Assembly: GCA_021774575.1 (NCBI GenBank)
Contig: JAJFIX010000046.1
Span: forward strand, 62,001 to 126,000
Length of the DNA stretch: 64,000 bases
Origin: Alphaproteobacteria bacterium
GTDB taxonomy: Bacteria; Pseudomonadota; Alphaproteobacteria; UBA6615
Reading direction: 5' to 3'
The translations under genes were made by a program, and so were the position numbers. Positions 17,492 to 26,147 of this stretch are shown here, piece by piece. The notes beneath the pieces are model-generated. The model made no database searches and had not been told where the DNA came from. It worked only from the letters and a program-made list of their open reading frames with translations. How positions within the stretch are numbered: position 1 is the stretch's first letter; each line of letters begins with the position of its first letter.

Positions 17492-19254
17492 TGTGCGGTA
17501 TTGCCGGAATAATTTATCGGCCAGGTAATAGTGTCGAGCCGGGCGTACTTGATCGCTTTGCCAAGGCCCTGGCCCATCGCGGACCCGACGGGGTTGGTCG
17601 TTATGAAGAGGGGCATGTCGGGTTGGTGCAAACCCGCCTGGCGATCATCGATTTGGCCGGCGGCGATCAGCCGCTCTATGAGCCAAAGGGCTCGGTGCTT
17701 GTCGGAAACGGCGAATTTTATGAATATCTGGAATTGCGCGACCAGATGCCCGATGTCGATTTTCAGACTCAGTCCGATTGCGAACCCCCGCTGCATCTGT
17801 ACGTCAAGCACGGGATAGATTTTGCCGATAATTTGCGCGGCATGTACGCGGTGGCAATCTACGATCAGAAGGCGGACCAATTGATCCTCGCCAGAGATCC
17901 TTTCGGCATCAAACCGCTCTACTATCTTGACGGCGATGATTTCTTTGCTTTTGCCTCGGAGCCTCAGGCCTTTGTCGTTGCCGGTCTTGTTGCGCCGGTC
18001 ATCGAGGAGGCGGCGCGTACGAGCTTATTGCAGTTGCAATATACCACCGGCGCCGACACGATTTATCGTGGCGTCAAGCGTATTTTGCCGGGCGAGACGG
18101 TGGCGATCAGCGGCATTCGAATTGTCGAGCGACGTCGTCGGGATGCTTTGCCCCGGGGCGGCCCGCTGCTGATAAGTGAAGATGAGGCGCTGCATGAAAT
18201 TGCTGCGGCATTACGCAACAGCGTTGAAATTCATCAGCGATCCGATGTGCCCTACGGAATGTTTTTATCTGGGGGCGTTGATTCTACAGCTGTTTTGTCA
18301 CTGATGGCGGAGCTAAATACCCGGCCGGTACGAACTTTTACCGCTGGCTTTTCTGGAACCGGTGTGGCCGATGAACGCGGGCAGGCGCGCCTTGTGGCCG
18401 AGCAGCTTGGCGCGGAAAATATCGAAGTGGAGTTTTCGCAGGAAGATTTCTGGTCTTTGCTGCCGTCCATTGCCGCGGCAATGGACGATCCGGCCGCAGA
18501 TTACGCAACTCTGCCGACATATAAACTTGCCGAGCGGGCCAAAGCCGAGGGGCTGAAGGTCATACTCAGCGGCGAGGGGGGCGACGAAGTCTTTGGCGGC
18601 TATGGGCGGTATCGCAGTGCGATGCGACCCTGGTGGCGCGGTGGACGGCGCATGAGACCGCGGGGTTTTTTCGACGGGCTTGGTGTGCTGCGTGACGATA
18701 TTTCCGGCTGGCGAGACCCTGTCGGCACCGCCGAGACAACTGAAGAGATTGATGGGCGAACCCGCCTTCAGGTGGCCCAGGCCGTCGATTGCACCGACTG
18801 GTTGCCCAATGATTTGCTGACCAAACTCGACCGCTGCCTGATGGCCCACGGGGTCGAGGGGCGGGTGCCGTTCCTTGATAGCCGTGTCGCCGATATCGCG
18901 TTTCGCTTGCCCGACGACATGAAGGTGCGCGGAGGCAAGGGTAAATATTTGCTCCGTAAATGGCTCGATGCACGTCTGCCTAGCGCCGATGCATTTGCCA
19001 AGAAAAAGGGCTTTACCGTCCCGGTGACTGAGTGGATCATGGCCAAAGGGCGTGATATTGGACCTTTGGTCGCACGCCAGCCCGGTGTCGCCGAGTTTTG
19101 CGATCCCCAGGCGGTTTCAGCCCTGTTCCAGCGGGCCAATAAACGGGCGGGGCTTGCCGCCTGGATGTTGTTATTCTACGCGCTATGGCATGATCGCCAC
19201 ATTATGGGGCGCACTGCGCAGGGGGGTGTTTTCGATGTTTTGGGCGACGCCTGA
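17491..19254 (+). CDS. asnB: Asparagine synthase (glutamine-hydrolysing)-type amidotransferase
   Basis: The 587-residue protein has a class II glutaminase domain starting MCGIAG, with Cys2 as nucleophile after Met removal; this fixes the start. RGPDGVG follows near residue 31. The synthetase domain has the ATP-pyrophosphatase loop SGGVDSTAV near residue 257 and SGEGGDEVFGGYGRY near 358. The family makes asparagine, but copies inside glycosyltransferase operons often amidate sugars or glycan acids instead. Here it follows three glycosyltransferases with overlapping ends, so a glycan-related role is as likely as amino-acid synthesis. Confidence 0.88.
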   Translation: MCGIAGIIYRPGNSVEPGVLDRFAKALAHRGPDGVGRYEEGHVGLVQTRLAIIDLAGGDQPLYEPKGSVLVGNGEFYEYLELRDQMPDVDFQTQSDCEPPLHLYVKHGIDFADNLRGMYAVAIYDQKADQLILARDPFGIKPLYYLDGDDFFAFASEPQAFVVAGLVAPVIEEAARTSLLQLQYTTGADTIYRGVKRILPGETVAISGIRIVERRRRDALPRGGPLLISEDEALHEIAAALRNSVEIHQRSDVPYGMFLSGGVDSTAVLSLMAELNTRPVRTFTAGFSGTGVADERGQARLVAEQLGAENIEVEFSQEDFWSLLPSIAAAMDDPAADYATLPTYKLAERAKAEGLKVILSGEGGDEVFGGYGRYRSAMRPWWRGGRRMRPRGFFDGLGVLRDDISGWRDPVGTAETTEEIDGRTRLQVAQAVDCTDWLPNDLLTKLDRCLMAHGVEGRVPFLDSRVADIAFRLPDDMKVRGGKGKYLLRKWLDARLPSADAFAKKKGFTVPVTEWIMAKGRDIGPLVARQPGVAEFCDPQAVSALFQRANKRAGLAAWMLLFYALWHDRHIMGRTAQGGVFDVLGDA

Positions 19255-19289
19255 TCGATGCGGGCGACAAAGAGAGGGGCAGCCGTTTT

Positions 19290-20645
19290 ATGACGGATCA
19301 TTTTGATCTCCTAATTTCCAATGGCACTTGCATGACCCCCGCCGGTCGGCAGGAGACGGATATTGGCATCCTTGACGGTAAATTTGCCGCGTTTGGCGAT
19401 TTAACCGGCGCCGAGGCCGACGAAATCATCGATGCCAAGGGCCTTCATGTTTTGCCTGGTGTGATCGATAGCCAAGTCCATTTCCGCGACCCTGGTTTTC
19501 CCGAAAAAGAGGATTTGGAAAGCGGCACAAGGGCGGCCATTGCCGGTGGTGTTACTGCAATTTTCGAGATGCCCAATACTGACCCGGCGACGACCAATGA
19601 AACCGAATTTCAAGCCAAAATGACTCGGGCTGCCGGTAGAGCTTGGTGCGATTACGCATTTTTCATTGGCGCGACCTTGGCCAATGTGGACCATTTGGCT
19701 GGCTACGAACGGGCTCCGGGCTGCACCGGGGTCAAGATTTTTATGGGCAGTTCAACTGGTGGCTTGCTCGTTGCCGACGATGCGACACTAACGGCAGTGC
19801 TGGCTGCCGGACGTCGTCGGTGTGCAGTCCATGCCGAAGATGAGCTCCGGTTACGCCAACGCAAAAAAATTGCCGATGAGGCCGGATCCGCCCACGGCCA
19901 TCCCGAATGGAGGGATGTCGAGACAGCGCTATCGGCCACCCGGCGACTTCTTTCGATCGCCCATTCGACGGGCCGCGAGGTGCATGTCTTGCATGTCACG
20001 ACCCAGGAGGAAATGGAGCTCTTGGCGCGCCATCGGCATTTGGCGACCGTTGAAGTGACGCCCCAACATCTGACCCTGGTGGCACCCGATTGTTATGACA
20101 AGCTGGGGGCTCGCGCCCAGATGAACCCACCAATTCGCGATGCCCGTCATCGCGATGCGCTGTGGCGGGCGGTTGACCAAGGTTTGGTCGACGTCGTCGG
20201 TTCCGACCATGCCCCCCACACGTTGGCGGAAAAAACCGCGAGCTATCCAAATACACCCTCGGGCATGCCCGGCGTTCAGACATTGGTGCCGGTGATGCTG
20301 ACCCATGTTGCCGCCGGAAAGTTGACCTTGGAACGTTTTGTCGACCTCACTGCGACCGGCCCGGCACGAATTTACGGCGTTGCCGGGAAGGGGCGGTTGT
20401 CGCTTGGCTATGACGCCGACCTGACCATTGTCGATCTAAAGGCCGAGCGGACCATCACCGATGATCGCATGCATTCAAAATGCGGTTGGACCCCATTCGA
20501 CGGTATGGCGGTGACCGGCTGGCCAATGGCGACGGTCATTCGCGGCATTCCGGTCATGCGCGATGACGAAATTTTGGGTGAAGCACAGGGCAAAACCGTG
20601 CGGTTTCAAGATACGCTCAGGGGCGAGATTGACTTCGAACTTTGA
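19290..20645 (+). CDS. pyrC: Dihydroorotase, class I
   Basis: This 451-residue amidohydrolase should close carbamoyl aspartate to dihydroorotate in pyrimidine synthesis. GVKIFMGSSTGGLL carries the metal-bridging lysine, HAEDE and HVLHVTTQEE supply ligands, and GSDHAPHT holds the catalytic Asp. The usual HxH zinc motif reads DSQVHFRDPG, so the first His is Gln, as I recall for one class I subgroup with a DDQVHFREPG motif. GAGAGGGGCAG precedes the ATG. It follows the asnB-like gene by 35 bp. A related amidohydrolase activity remains possible. Confidence 0.82.
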   Translation: MTDHFDLLISNGTCMTPAGRQETDIGILDGKFAAFGDLTGAEADEIIDAKGLHVLPGVIDSQVHFRDPGFPEKEDLESGTRAAIAGGVTAIFEMPNTDPATTNETEFQAKMTRAAGRAWCDYAFFIGATLANVDHLAGYERAPGCTGVKIFMGSSTGGLLVADDATLTAVLAAGRRRCAVHAEDELRLRQRKKIADEAGSAHGHPEWRDVETALSATRRLLSIAHSTGREVHVLHVTTQEEMELLARHRHLATVEVTPQHLTLVAPDCYDKLGARAQMNPPIRDARHRDALWRAVDQGLVDVVGSDHAPHTLAEKTASYPNTPSGMPGVQTLVPVMLTHVAAGKLTLERFVDLTATGPARIYGVAGKGRLSLGYDADLTIVDLKAERTITDDRMHSKCGWTPFDGMAVTGWPMATVIRGIPVMRDDEILGEAQGKTVRFQDTLRGEIDFEL

Positions 20646-21513
20646 CCTTCTGTTCTTTGATGAAACCAATTGCAAAATGGCAGGCGAGGGTGGCCAGTAC
20701 GATGGCGCCGCCGGTGAGCACAAGACCGGACGGTATCTGGCCGATAATGATCACCCCCCAGATTGGTCCGAAAACAGCTTCCAACAACATGATCAGGTTG
20801 ACTTCCGGCGCCGGTAAATAGCGCGGTCCGCGACCGGCCAAGGCGAACGAAACCGGCAAAACAAACAGCCCCAGTATCAATAAGGGCAGCAGATCGCCGT
20901 CGGGCACGCCGAGATCCGAGGGCGCCAAAACGAGCCCGACCAGGGCGGCAAAGAGCCCTCCCAACGCAAATGCCGGGGCCGGGTCAGGCATCGGTCGACT
21001 GCGCAGCATGACGAAAAACCCGCCGCCCGCGGCCGCCACGGCCAGGGCGGCGAGGTTTCCCCATAAATTTTGCCCGCTGAGATTGCCGCCGAAGATAAGC
21101 GCTGTGCCTCCCGCAACGATCAGCGCTGTCAAATAGGTCCGGGGGGCGATCCGCTCCCCTAGAAAGATCCGCGAAAATACTGCGCCGAATAGGGGGGCGA
21201 CACTGAGCAGGAACAGAGCATTGGCAATTGTCGTTAGCCGGACTGCCAACACAAAGAAAATCGTTCCGGTGCCAAATAAGATGCCTACCCCAATGCCGGT
21301 CCAGCCTATCGCCTTGGTTACTGCGAGGGCCTTTCGTCCATGTAAGATGACCGTCATCGCCATGAGCGAGATCGCCAGCAGGACGCCTCGCCAGAAAATC
21401 AGCGCCCAATCGTTCATGCTCAGCATGGTCGTCAACAGCCCATCGGGGCTCAATATAAGGACCCCGGCAACGGTGATGAGGATGCCTTTTAGCTGTTGGC
21501 GAGGTTCGGCCAT
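20617..21513 (-). CDS. EamA/DMT-superfamily transporter
   Basis: The 298-residue inner-membrane protein shows ten predicted helices arranged as two EamA repeats (residues about 8-140 and 150-285), each ending in a GG-rich span. Examples are LYLTALIVAGGTALIFGG-like and LVLTGGAIVLATLACHFAIG. DMT proteins usually export metabolites or amino acids; the substrate is unknown. Its 3' end overlaps the convergent pyrC by 29 bp. Confidence 0.88.
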   Translation of the reverse strand: MAEPRQQLKGILITVAGVLILSPDGLLTTMLSMNDWALIFWRGVLLAISLMAMTVILHGRKALAVTKAIGWTGIGVGILFGTGTIFFVLAVRLTTIANALFLLSVAPLFGAVFSRIFLGERIAPRTYLTALIVAGGTALIFGGNLSGQNLWGNLAALAVAAAGGGFFVMLRSRPMPDPAPAFALGGLFAALVGLVLAPSDLGVPDGDLLPLLILGLFVLPVSFALAGRGPRYLPAPEVNLIMLLEAVFGPIWGVIIIGQIPSGLVLTGGAIVLATLACHFAIGFIKEQKVKVRSQSRP

Positions 21514-21673
21514 GAAAAATCCTATATTTTGAAACGCATATTAGGTTTGACAGGCCGGTTGGTTGACTTTATCAACACGCCATTCCTGGGAAAGTGGGCG
21601 TTGCTCGAATAATGTGGCGCGCCCCGCCGAAATTGGACTACCGGGACAATATCCCAACAAGGGAACGAAGAAT

Positions 21674-22288
21674 ATGGGTAATCGCCAACAGGCTAAATAC
21701 AAGATTGACCGACGCCTTGGCGTCAACCTCTGGGGACGCCCCAAGAGCCCGTTTAATCGCCGCGAAGATCCGCCGGGTGTGCATGGCCGCCGCCGGCGCC
21801 GCGCCTCCGATTACGGCACTCAGTTGATGGCCAAGCAGAAATTAAAAGGTTATTACGGCAATATTGGCGAGAAGCAGTTCCGCGGCTATTACAAAGAAGC
21901 GTCGCGCCGCCGGGGTGACACCGGTGAAAACCTTATTGAGATTCTAGAACGCCGCCTCGACGCCGTCGTCTATCGGATGAAATTCGTGCCGACGGTCTTT
22001 GCCTCGCGCCAAGTGGTCAGCCACGGTCACGTGCTGGTCAATGGCAAGCGGGTGACGATCCCGTCCTATATGGTTAAGGATGGCGATACCGTCGAGCTGA
22101 AGGAAAAAGCACGGGAAATTCCGATGGTCCTTGACGCCCTGGCCTCGCCAGAGCGCGAAATTCCCGATTACATGGATGTCGATCTCGACAAATGTAAGGG
22201 CACCTATGTCCGTGGGCCGAAATTGGCCGATGTGCCCTATCCGGTGCAGATGGAACCCAATCTGGTGGTTGAGTTTTACTCCCGCTAG
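21674..22288 (+). CDS. rpsD: 30S ribosomal protein S4
   Basis: S4 nucleates 16S rRNA assembly and can repress its own operon. The 204-residue product starts [16 protein letters not shown] at an ATG preceded by GGGAACGAAG; the frame is open further upstream, but that is leader. The S4 RNA-binding domain is clear ([16 protein letters not shown], then [17 protein letters not shown]). The gene is monocistronic, as is common in alphaproteobacteria, and is followed by a strong terminator. Confidence 0.97.
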   Translation: MGNRQQAKYKIDRRLGVNLWGRPKSPFNRREDPPGVHGRRRRRASDYGTQLMAKQKLKGYYGNIGEKQFRGYYKEASRRRGDTGENLIEILERRLDAVVYRMKFVPTVFASRQVVSHGHVLVNGKRVTIPSYMVKDGDTVELKEKAREIPMVLDALASPEREIPDYMDVDLDKCKGTYVRGPKLADVPYPVQMEPNLVVEFYSR

Positions 22289-22308
22289 ATTTGGTTTACG
22301 AATAAGTC

Positions 22309-22349
22309 AGGCCCGCTCGCGTCCGCCAGGACACGGGCGGGCCTTTTTT
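22309..22349 (+). terminator. Rho-independent terminator of rpsD
   Basis: AGGCCCGC (22309-22316) pairs with GCGGGCCT (22337-22344), followed by a run of six Ts. It lies 21 bp after the rpsD stop. Confidence 0.9.
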
Positions 22350-22486
22350 GTTTGTCGCCCTTTATTTCGGAGGGGACACAATAATTCTATAATATGTGAA
22401 ATATTTTCGACGGAATCATGGTGTGATGCCGTGGAACCTAATGTGCCGCCAAATTTGACCGTGATATTGCCCTAGTGGAGACCGCC

Positions 22487-22933
22487 ATGAACCTGAGATC
22501 CATATCCGCCAAGATATCAATTTTCACCGGACTGGCTGTAATCGCCAGTGCCAGCGCGGCCTCCGCTCAACAACCGTCTTTTGGACCTGGTGATCGGGCC
22601 GTTCAATCGGCAATGCGCCTACTCGATATCGATGGCGACGAAAAGATTGCCGGCAGTGAAATAACCGATGAGCAACAGCGGATCCTTACCGCGATTGACG
22701 TTAATGGAGATGGGTTGATATCCGTCGACGAATTTCGCCGCAATGGACGCCTATTACTGGCGCTAAATGTAACGACTTTTTTCGATATGATGGATGTCGA
22801 CGGTGACGGTCAGCTTTCCGTTGACGAAGTGACCCAGCCTGCCGCTCGCTGGGTGGCGCGCTACGATGCGGATGCGGATGGCGCCTTGAGTGCCGATGAG
22901 TTACGTGCCGCCAGGCTCGGCATAAGTAATTGA
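22487..22933 (+). CDS. Exported EF-hand calcium-binding protein
   Basis: The 148-residue protein has a signal peptide (residues 1-25, ending ASAASA) and four EF-hand-like loops: DIDGDEKIAGSE, DVNGDGLISVDE, DVDGDGQLSVDE and DADADGALSADE. The middle two fit the 12-residue calcium loop best. It is expected in the periplasm. The ATG at 22487 has GTGGAG upstream; an in-frame GTG lies 12 nt earlier. The sigma-factor gene begins 6 nt after its stop, so the two are almost certainly cotranscribed and calcium binding may feed into that signalling unit. Confidence 0.88.
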   Translation: MNLRSISAKISIFTGLAVIASASAASAQQPSFGPGDRAVQSAMRLLDIDGDEKIAGSEITDEQQRILTAIDVNGDGLISVDEFRRNGRLLLALNVTTFFDMMDVDGDGQLSVDEVTQPAARWVARYDADADGALSADELRAARLGISN

Positions 22934-22939
22934 GTTGAG

Positions 22940-23611
22940 GTGAAAGCCTTGGAAGCAGCGTCCCCCAATATGGACCCGCATCGCACAGTCGGGGCAAAAT
23001 CGCTGACAGTGCGGGCCAAGGCTGATGGACGAAATTCTGTTTTAACACCCGATGACGATAGCGACCGTGACGATGATCTCGTCCGGCGTATTGGCCAAGG
23101 CGACACTGCGGCTTGGCAGGCACTCATAGACCGTCATATGACCCGGCTGGTTGGATTTGCTTGGCATGTGCTCGGTGACCGGGCTGACGCCGAAGATGTC
23201 GCGCAAGAGGCGTTGATCAGGCTGATGCGCAAGGCTCCAGATTGGAAGCCGGGCGGGGCAAAAGTCCGGTCCTGGCTCTATCGTGTGGCGACAAACCTGT
23301 GCATCGATATAAAACGCAAAGTTCGTCCGGGCCAACTCGACGAAAACCTACCCATTGCCGAACAGGGAACGGGCGAAGGAGAAACCGATCGGCGAATTTC
23401 TATCGAACAGTCGGTTCGCCGGGCCTTGGACCTCCTGCCCGAACGCCAACGCGTCGCCCTGGTCTTGGTCCATTATCATGGGTTCAGTAACCCCGAAGCA
23501 GCCCGGATGATGGACGCAACGGTAGAAGCCGTAGAATCAATGTTGGCCCGAGGCCGGCGGGCACTGCGGGCAAGTTTAAAACCGATCGCCGGCGATCTAT
23601 TGGAGGCATGA
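22940..23611 (+). CDS. ECF-type RNA polymerase sigma factor
   Basis: This 223-residue sigma-70-family protein has region 2 at about residues 48-118 (TRLVGFAWHVLGDRADAEDV then AQEALIRLMRK). Region 4 is at about 150-205 (LDLLPERQRVALVLVHYHGF, then the helix-turn-helix NPEAARMMDATVEAVESMLARG). An unusual acidic N-terminal extension of about 45 residues precedes region 2. The start may be this GTG or the ATG at 22970. The anti-sigma gene overlaps its stop (ATGA), and the EF-hand gene lies 6 nt upstream. Confidence 0.9.
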   Translation: MKALEAASPNMDPHRTVGAKSLTVRAKADGRNSVLTPDDDSDRDDDLVRRIGQGDTAAWQALIDRHMTRLVGFAWHVLGDRADAEDVAQEALIRLMRKAPDWKPGGAKVRSWLYRVATNLCIDIKRKVRPGQLDENLPIAEQGTGEGETDRRISIEQSVRRALDLLPERQRVALVLVHYHGFSNPEAARMMDATVEAVESMLARGRRALRASLKPIAGDLLEA

Positions 23612-24159
23612 CGATGTCACATTCGAAATGGACGAAGGATACCGGGCCGCTAACCCCGGACCGGCTTGCCGAATTGGTCGCTTCCTATGGCGCCAGCCCG
23701 GACCATTGGCCCGAGCATGAGCGCGAGCCGGCAGAAAAATGTCTGGCCCAGTCCGGGCAAGCACAAGAGGCTTTGGCCGAGGCGGCAGCCCTCGATGATA
23801 TGCTCGATAGCTTGGTGCCGCCGGTTCCGTCTTCAAGGCTTAGGTCCGATTTGATGGCTGCCATGCCGGTAAAAAGCGTTTCCCGGCCCCGGCGCGCCGC
23901 CCATTTCGGCGAGATCGTTTTGCGGTCGCTGGGCTCTGCTTTTGCCCCCCGTCCGGCTTTGATGCTGGCATCAATGGCGGCGATTTTTGTCATCGGCGTC
24001 ACGGTTGGTTGGGTCGCCGCTCTGCAACCCGGATCCGCCGGTGTGGGCGAGAATTTTGTCTTTTCGCTGGTTGGCGGTGGAGACGACGATGTCATGATTT
24101 CCGGCGCTGAGCTGTCGCCCCAAATCTTCGACGGCGATCTTATTGTGGCGCTCCACTAG
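23608..24159 (+). CDS. Probable membrane anti-sigma factor
   Basis: The 183-residue protein is translationally coupled to the sigma gene by an ATGA overlap. Its N-terminal cytosolic part (LAELVASYGASPDHWPEHER, then a conserved-looking ALDDML helix) resembles the alphaproteobacterial 'YGADPxRWP' family encoded beside ECF sigma factors. One transmembrane helix lies near residues 112-133 (LMLASMAAIFVIGVTVGWVAA). A short periplasmic tail of about 45 residues is Asp/Gly-rich (GGGDDD). No zinc-binding HxxxCxxC motif is seen. The role is inferred from position and topology. Confidence 0.75.
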   Translation: MTMSHSKWTKDTGPLTPDRLAELVASYGASPDHWPEHEREPAEKCLAQSGQAQEALAEAAALDDMLDSLVPPVPSSRLRSDLMAAMPVKSVSRPRRAAHFGEIVLRSLGSAFAPRPALMLASMAAIFVIGVTVGWVAALQPGSAGVGENFVFSLVGGGDDDVMISGAELSPQIFDGDLIVALH

Positions 24160-24168
24160 CCCTTATAT

Positions 24169-24741
24169 CTAGCGCCACTCGCTGACCAGGCTGTTGCCAT
24201 CTGGCCGGTCAAACTCGATGTCTTGTATTTCCGGATCTATCGTCCCGAGATACATAAAGCCGACAATGTGGTCGCCGGACTGAATACCGAGCAAAGCCTT
24301 GATGCCGTCGTCGTAGCAAATTCCGCCGGTCTTCCATAAGCAGCCATAGCCCAGCGCGTGGGCGGCAAGCATGATGTTTTGGGCCGCCGCACCAGTGGAC
24401 AGGACTTGTTCGATTTCAGGAATTTTCGGGTGATCGGTATCAACCACGCTGATAACGGCGATCAAATACGGTGCCCGTAAGGGCTTTTTTGCCTCTCGCG
24501 CGATGGCGGCCTCCCCAGCTTGGGGGTTGCTCGCGATCAGCCGTTCGGCCATGGCGCGCCCAAGTTTTTCACGGGCGGTGCCTTCGATAGTTAAAAGCCG
24601 GGTCGGGCGTAGCCGACCATGGTCGGGGGCCCGCGCTGCACTGGCAAAAATAGTCTCGAGATCTTTCGGGCTGGGGGCCGGTTCAATCAGTCGGGCGGCG
24701 GAAGCGCGGGTTAGAAGTGCGGAAATGGCGTCCATGGTCAA
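24169..24741 (-). CDS. Nitroreductase-family protein (YdjA-like)
   Basis: A 190-residue FMN-dependent oxidoreductase of the short YdjA type. Visible motifs are the N-terminal SALLTRASAARL, ASAARAPDHGRLRPTR (flavin-phosphate contacts), and STGAAAQNIMLAAHALGYGC with WKTGG. These enzymes reduce nitro compounds, quinones or other acceptors with NAD(P)H; the physiological substrate is unknown. It is convergent with the anti-sigma gene, 9 bp apart. Two start codons (24741, 24735) are equivalent. Confidence 0.88.
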   Translation of the reverse strand: MTMDAISALLTRASAARLIEPAPSPKDLETIFASAARAPDHGRLRPTRLLTIEGTAREKLGRAMAERLIASNPQAGEAAIAREAKKPLRAPYLIAVISVVDTDHPKIPEIEQVLSTGAAAQNIMLAAHALGYGCLWKTGGICYDDGIKALLGIQSGDHIVGFMYLGTIDPEIQDIEFDRPDGNSLVSEWR

Positions 24742-24823
24742 TTATTCTTCCGGCAAAGTGTTTAAAACGGAGTTTGCAGATCAGAAGATATAGATCTCGT
24801 GTGCATGAATGAAAAGGGGACTC

Positions 24824-24847
24824 TGCAAATCGAATTGCAAATCGCAT
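24824..24847. repeat. 12-bp tandem duplication
   Basis: TGCAAATCGAAT and TGCAAATCGCAT are adjacent (11 of 12 identical) in the gap between the nitroreductase and aldolase genes, about 75 bp before the aldolase start. Confidence 0.7.
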
Positions 24848-24919
24848 TGCGGTGACCGCCGGTACAGGGTAAAAAATCCGCGCTGAAATAATTTAAGTCA
24901 TTCCACAAAGGGGATACGC

Positions 24920-25936
24920 ATGTCGTTGGATCATTTGTCGAGCCTTGAAGATGTCGCCCAGGCATTGGTTGCCAGTGGTAAAGGGATTTTGGCCGCCGAC
25001 GAAAGCACCGGGACGATCGCCAATCGTTTCGACGGCATAAATGTCGAAAATACGGAAGCCAATCGCCGCAATTATCGCGAATTGCTGTTTACCGCTGACG
25101 GTATGGAAAAGAATATCGGCGGGGTCATTCTGTTTGACGAGACCCTGCGCCAATCGGGTAACGACGGAACGCGCTTTGCCGACTTGCTGGCAAACAAGGG
25201 AGTGATTTCGGGTATCAAACTGGATATGGGTGCCAAGGCGCTGGCGGGTGCTCCCGGCGAAACTGTAACCGAAGGCCTTGATGGCTTGCGCGAGCGGGTC
25301 GCCGAATATGTGGGGCTGGGCGCACTTTTCGCCAAATGGCGGGCGGTAATTTCAATCGGTGATGGGCGGCCTAGCGCCTATTGCATCAATGCCAATGCAC
25401 ATGCCTTGGCCCGGTACGCCGCGATTTGCGTTGAGGGCGGATTGGTGCCGATCGTCGAACCGGAAATTTTGATGGATGGCGACCACACAATCGAGACCAG
25501 TTTTCAGGTTACACATGACGTGCTGACCGCCGTATTCGCCGCGCTGGCCGAGCACCGGGTGCCACTTGAACAAATACTGCTCAAACCGAATATGGTCATC
25601 AGTGGCTATGATTGCCCGGTTCAGGCCGATGTTGCGACCGTTGCCGCCCAGACCGTCGATTGTTTCCGCCAAACCGTTCCGGCAAACGTTCCGGGCATTG
25701 TTTTCCTTTCCGGTGGACAGTCTGAAATCTCATCGACGGCCCATCTCAACGCGATGAATGCCGATCACAGTGACCTGCCTTGGGCTCTTAGTTTTTCCTA
25801 CGGCCGCGCCTTGCAAGCTTCGGCGCTCAAGGCGTGGGTGGGTAAATCAGAGAATCTGGTTGCCGGCCAACAAGCCTTCCTCATTCGGGCCAAACACAAC
25901 GGGGCGGCGGCCCAAGGCACCTATGTTGGCGAGTAG
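24920..25936 (+). CDS. Fructose-bisphosphate aldolase, class I
   Basis: The 338-residue enzyme cleaves fructose 1,6-bisphosphate in glycolysis or condenses trioses in gluconeogenesis, using a Schiff-base lysine and no metal. Class I motifs are KGILAADESTGTIANRF near residue 20, EPEILMDGDHTIE near 178, the active-site segment QILLKPNMVISG near 215 and LSGGQSEISSTAHLNAMN near 260. AAAGGGG precedes the ATG. A hairpin (25976-26002) and then tRNA-Ser follow. Confidence 0.95.
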   Translation: MSLDHLSSLEDVAQALVASGKGILAADESTGTIANRFDGINVENTEANRRNYRELLFTADGMEKNIGGVILFDETLRQSGNDGTRFADLLANKGVISGIKLDMGAKALAGAPGETVTEGLDGLRERVAEYVGLGALFAKWRAVISIGDGRPSAYCINANAHALARYAAICVEGGLVPIVEPEILMDGDHTIETSFQVTHDVLTAVFAALAEHRVPLEQILLKPNMVISGYDCPVQADVATVAAQTVDCFRQTVPANVPGIVFLSGGQSEISSTAHLNAMNADHSDLPWALSFSYGRALQASALKAWVGKSENLVAGQQAFLIRAKHNGAAAQGTYVGE

Positions 25937-26008
25937 ACAGAGACTTCTAATTTTTTCAAAATAAGTTTTTACATTGCTGAAATTGAAACTTCTATTTTCA
26001 GCACGGCG

Positions 26009-26099
26009 GGATGGGTGGCCGAGTGGTTGAAGGCACCGGTCTTGAAAACCGGCAAGGGTGAATAGCTCTTCGTGGGTTCGAATCCCACCCCATCCGCCA
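26009..26099 (+). tRNA. tRNA-Ser(UGA)
   Basis: A class II tRNA with a 7-bp acceptor stem (GGATGGG / CCCATCC), TG at positions 8-9, D-arm GCCGAGTGGTTGAAGGC, anticodon loop CTTGAAA with anticodon TGA, a long variable arm, and T-arm GTGGGTTCGAATCCCAC. The discriminator is G and CCA is encoded. An IS3 element begins 49 bp downstream and other accessory DNA follows, consistent with tRNA genes as preferred insertion neighbourhoods, although no 3'-end repeat was found. Confidence 0.96.
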
Positions 26100-26147
26100 T
26101 TAAATGATGTTATCTCGTTATAACAAAACGATTAAATATATTATTAT

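Noticed and set aside
25976-26002. Hairpin GCTGAAA/TTTCAGC before tRNA-Ser as an aldolase terminator
   Set aside because: The stem is perfect but AT-rich with a 13-nt loop and no T-run; it may be a processing structure or chance.
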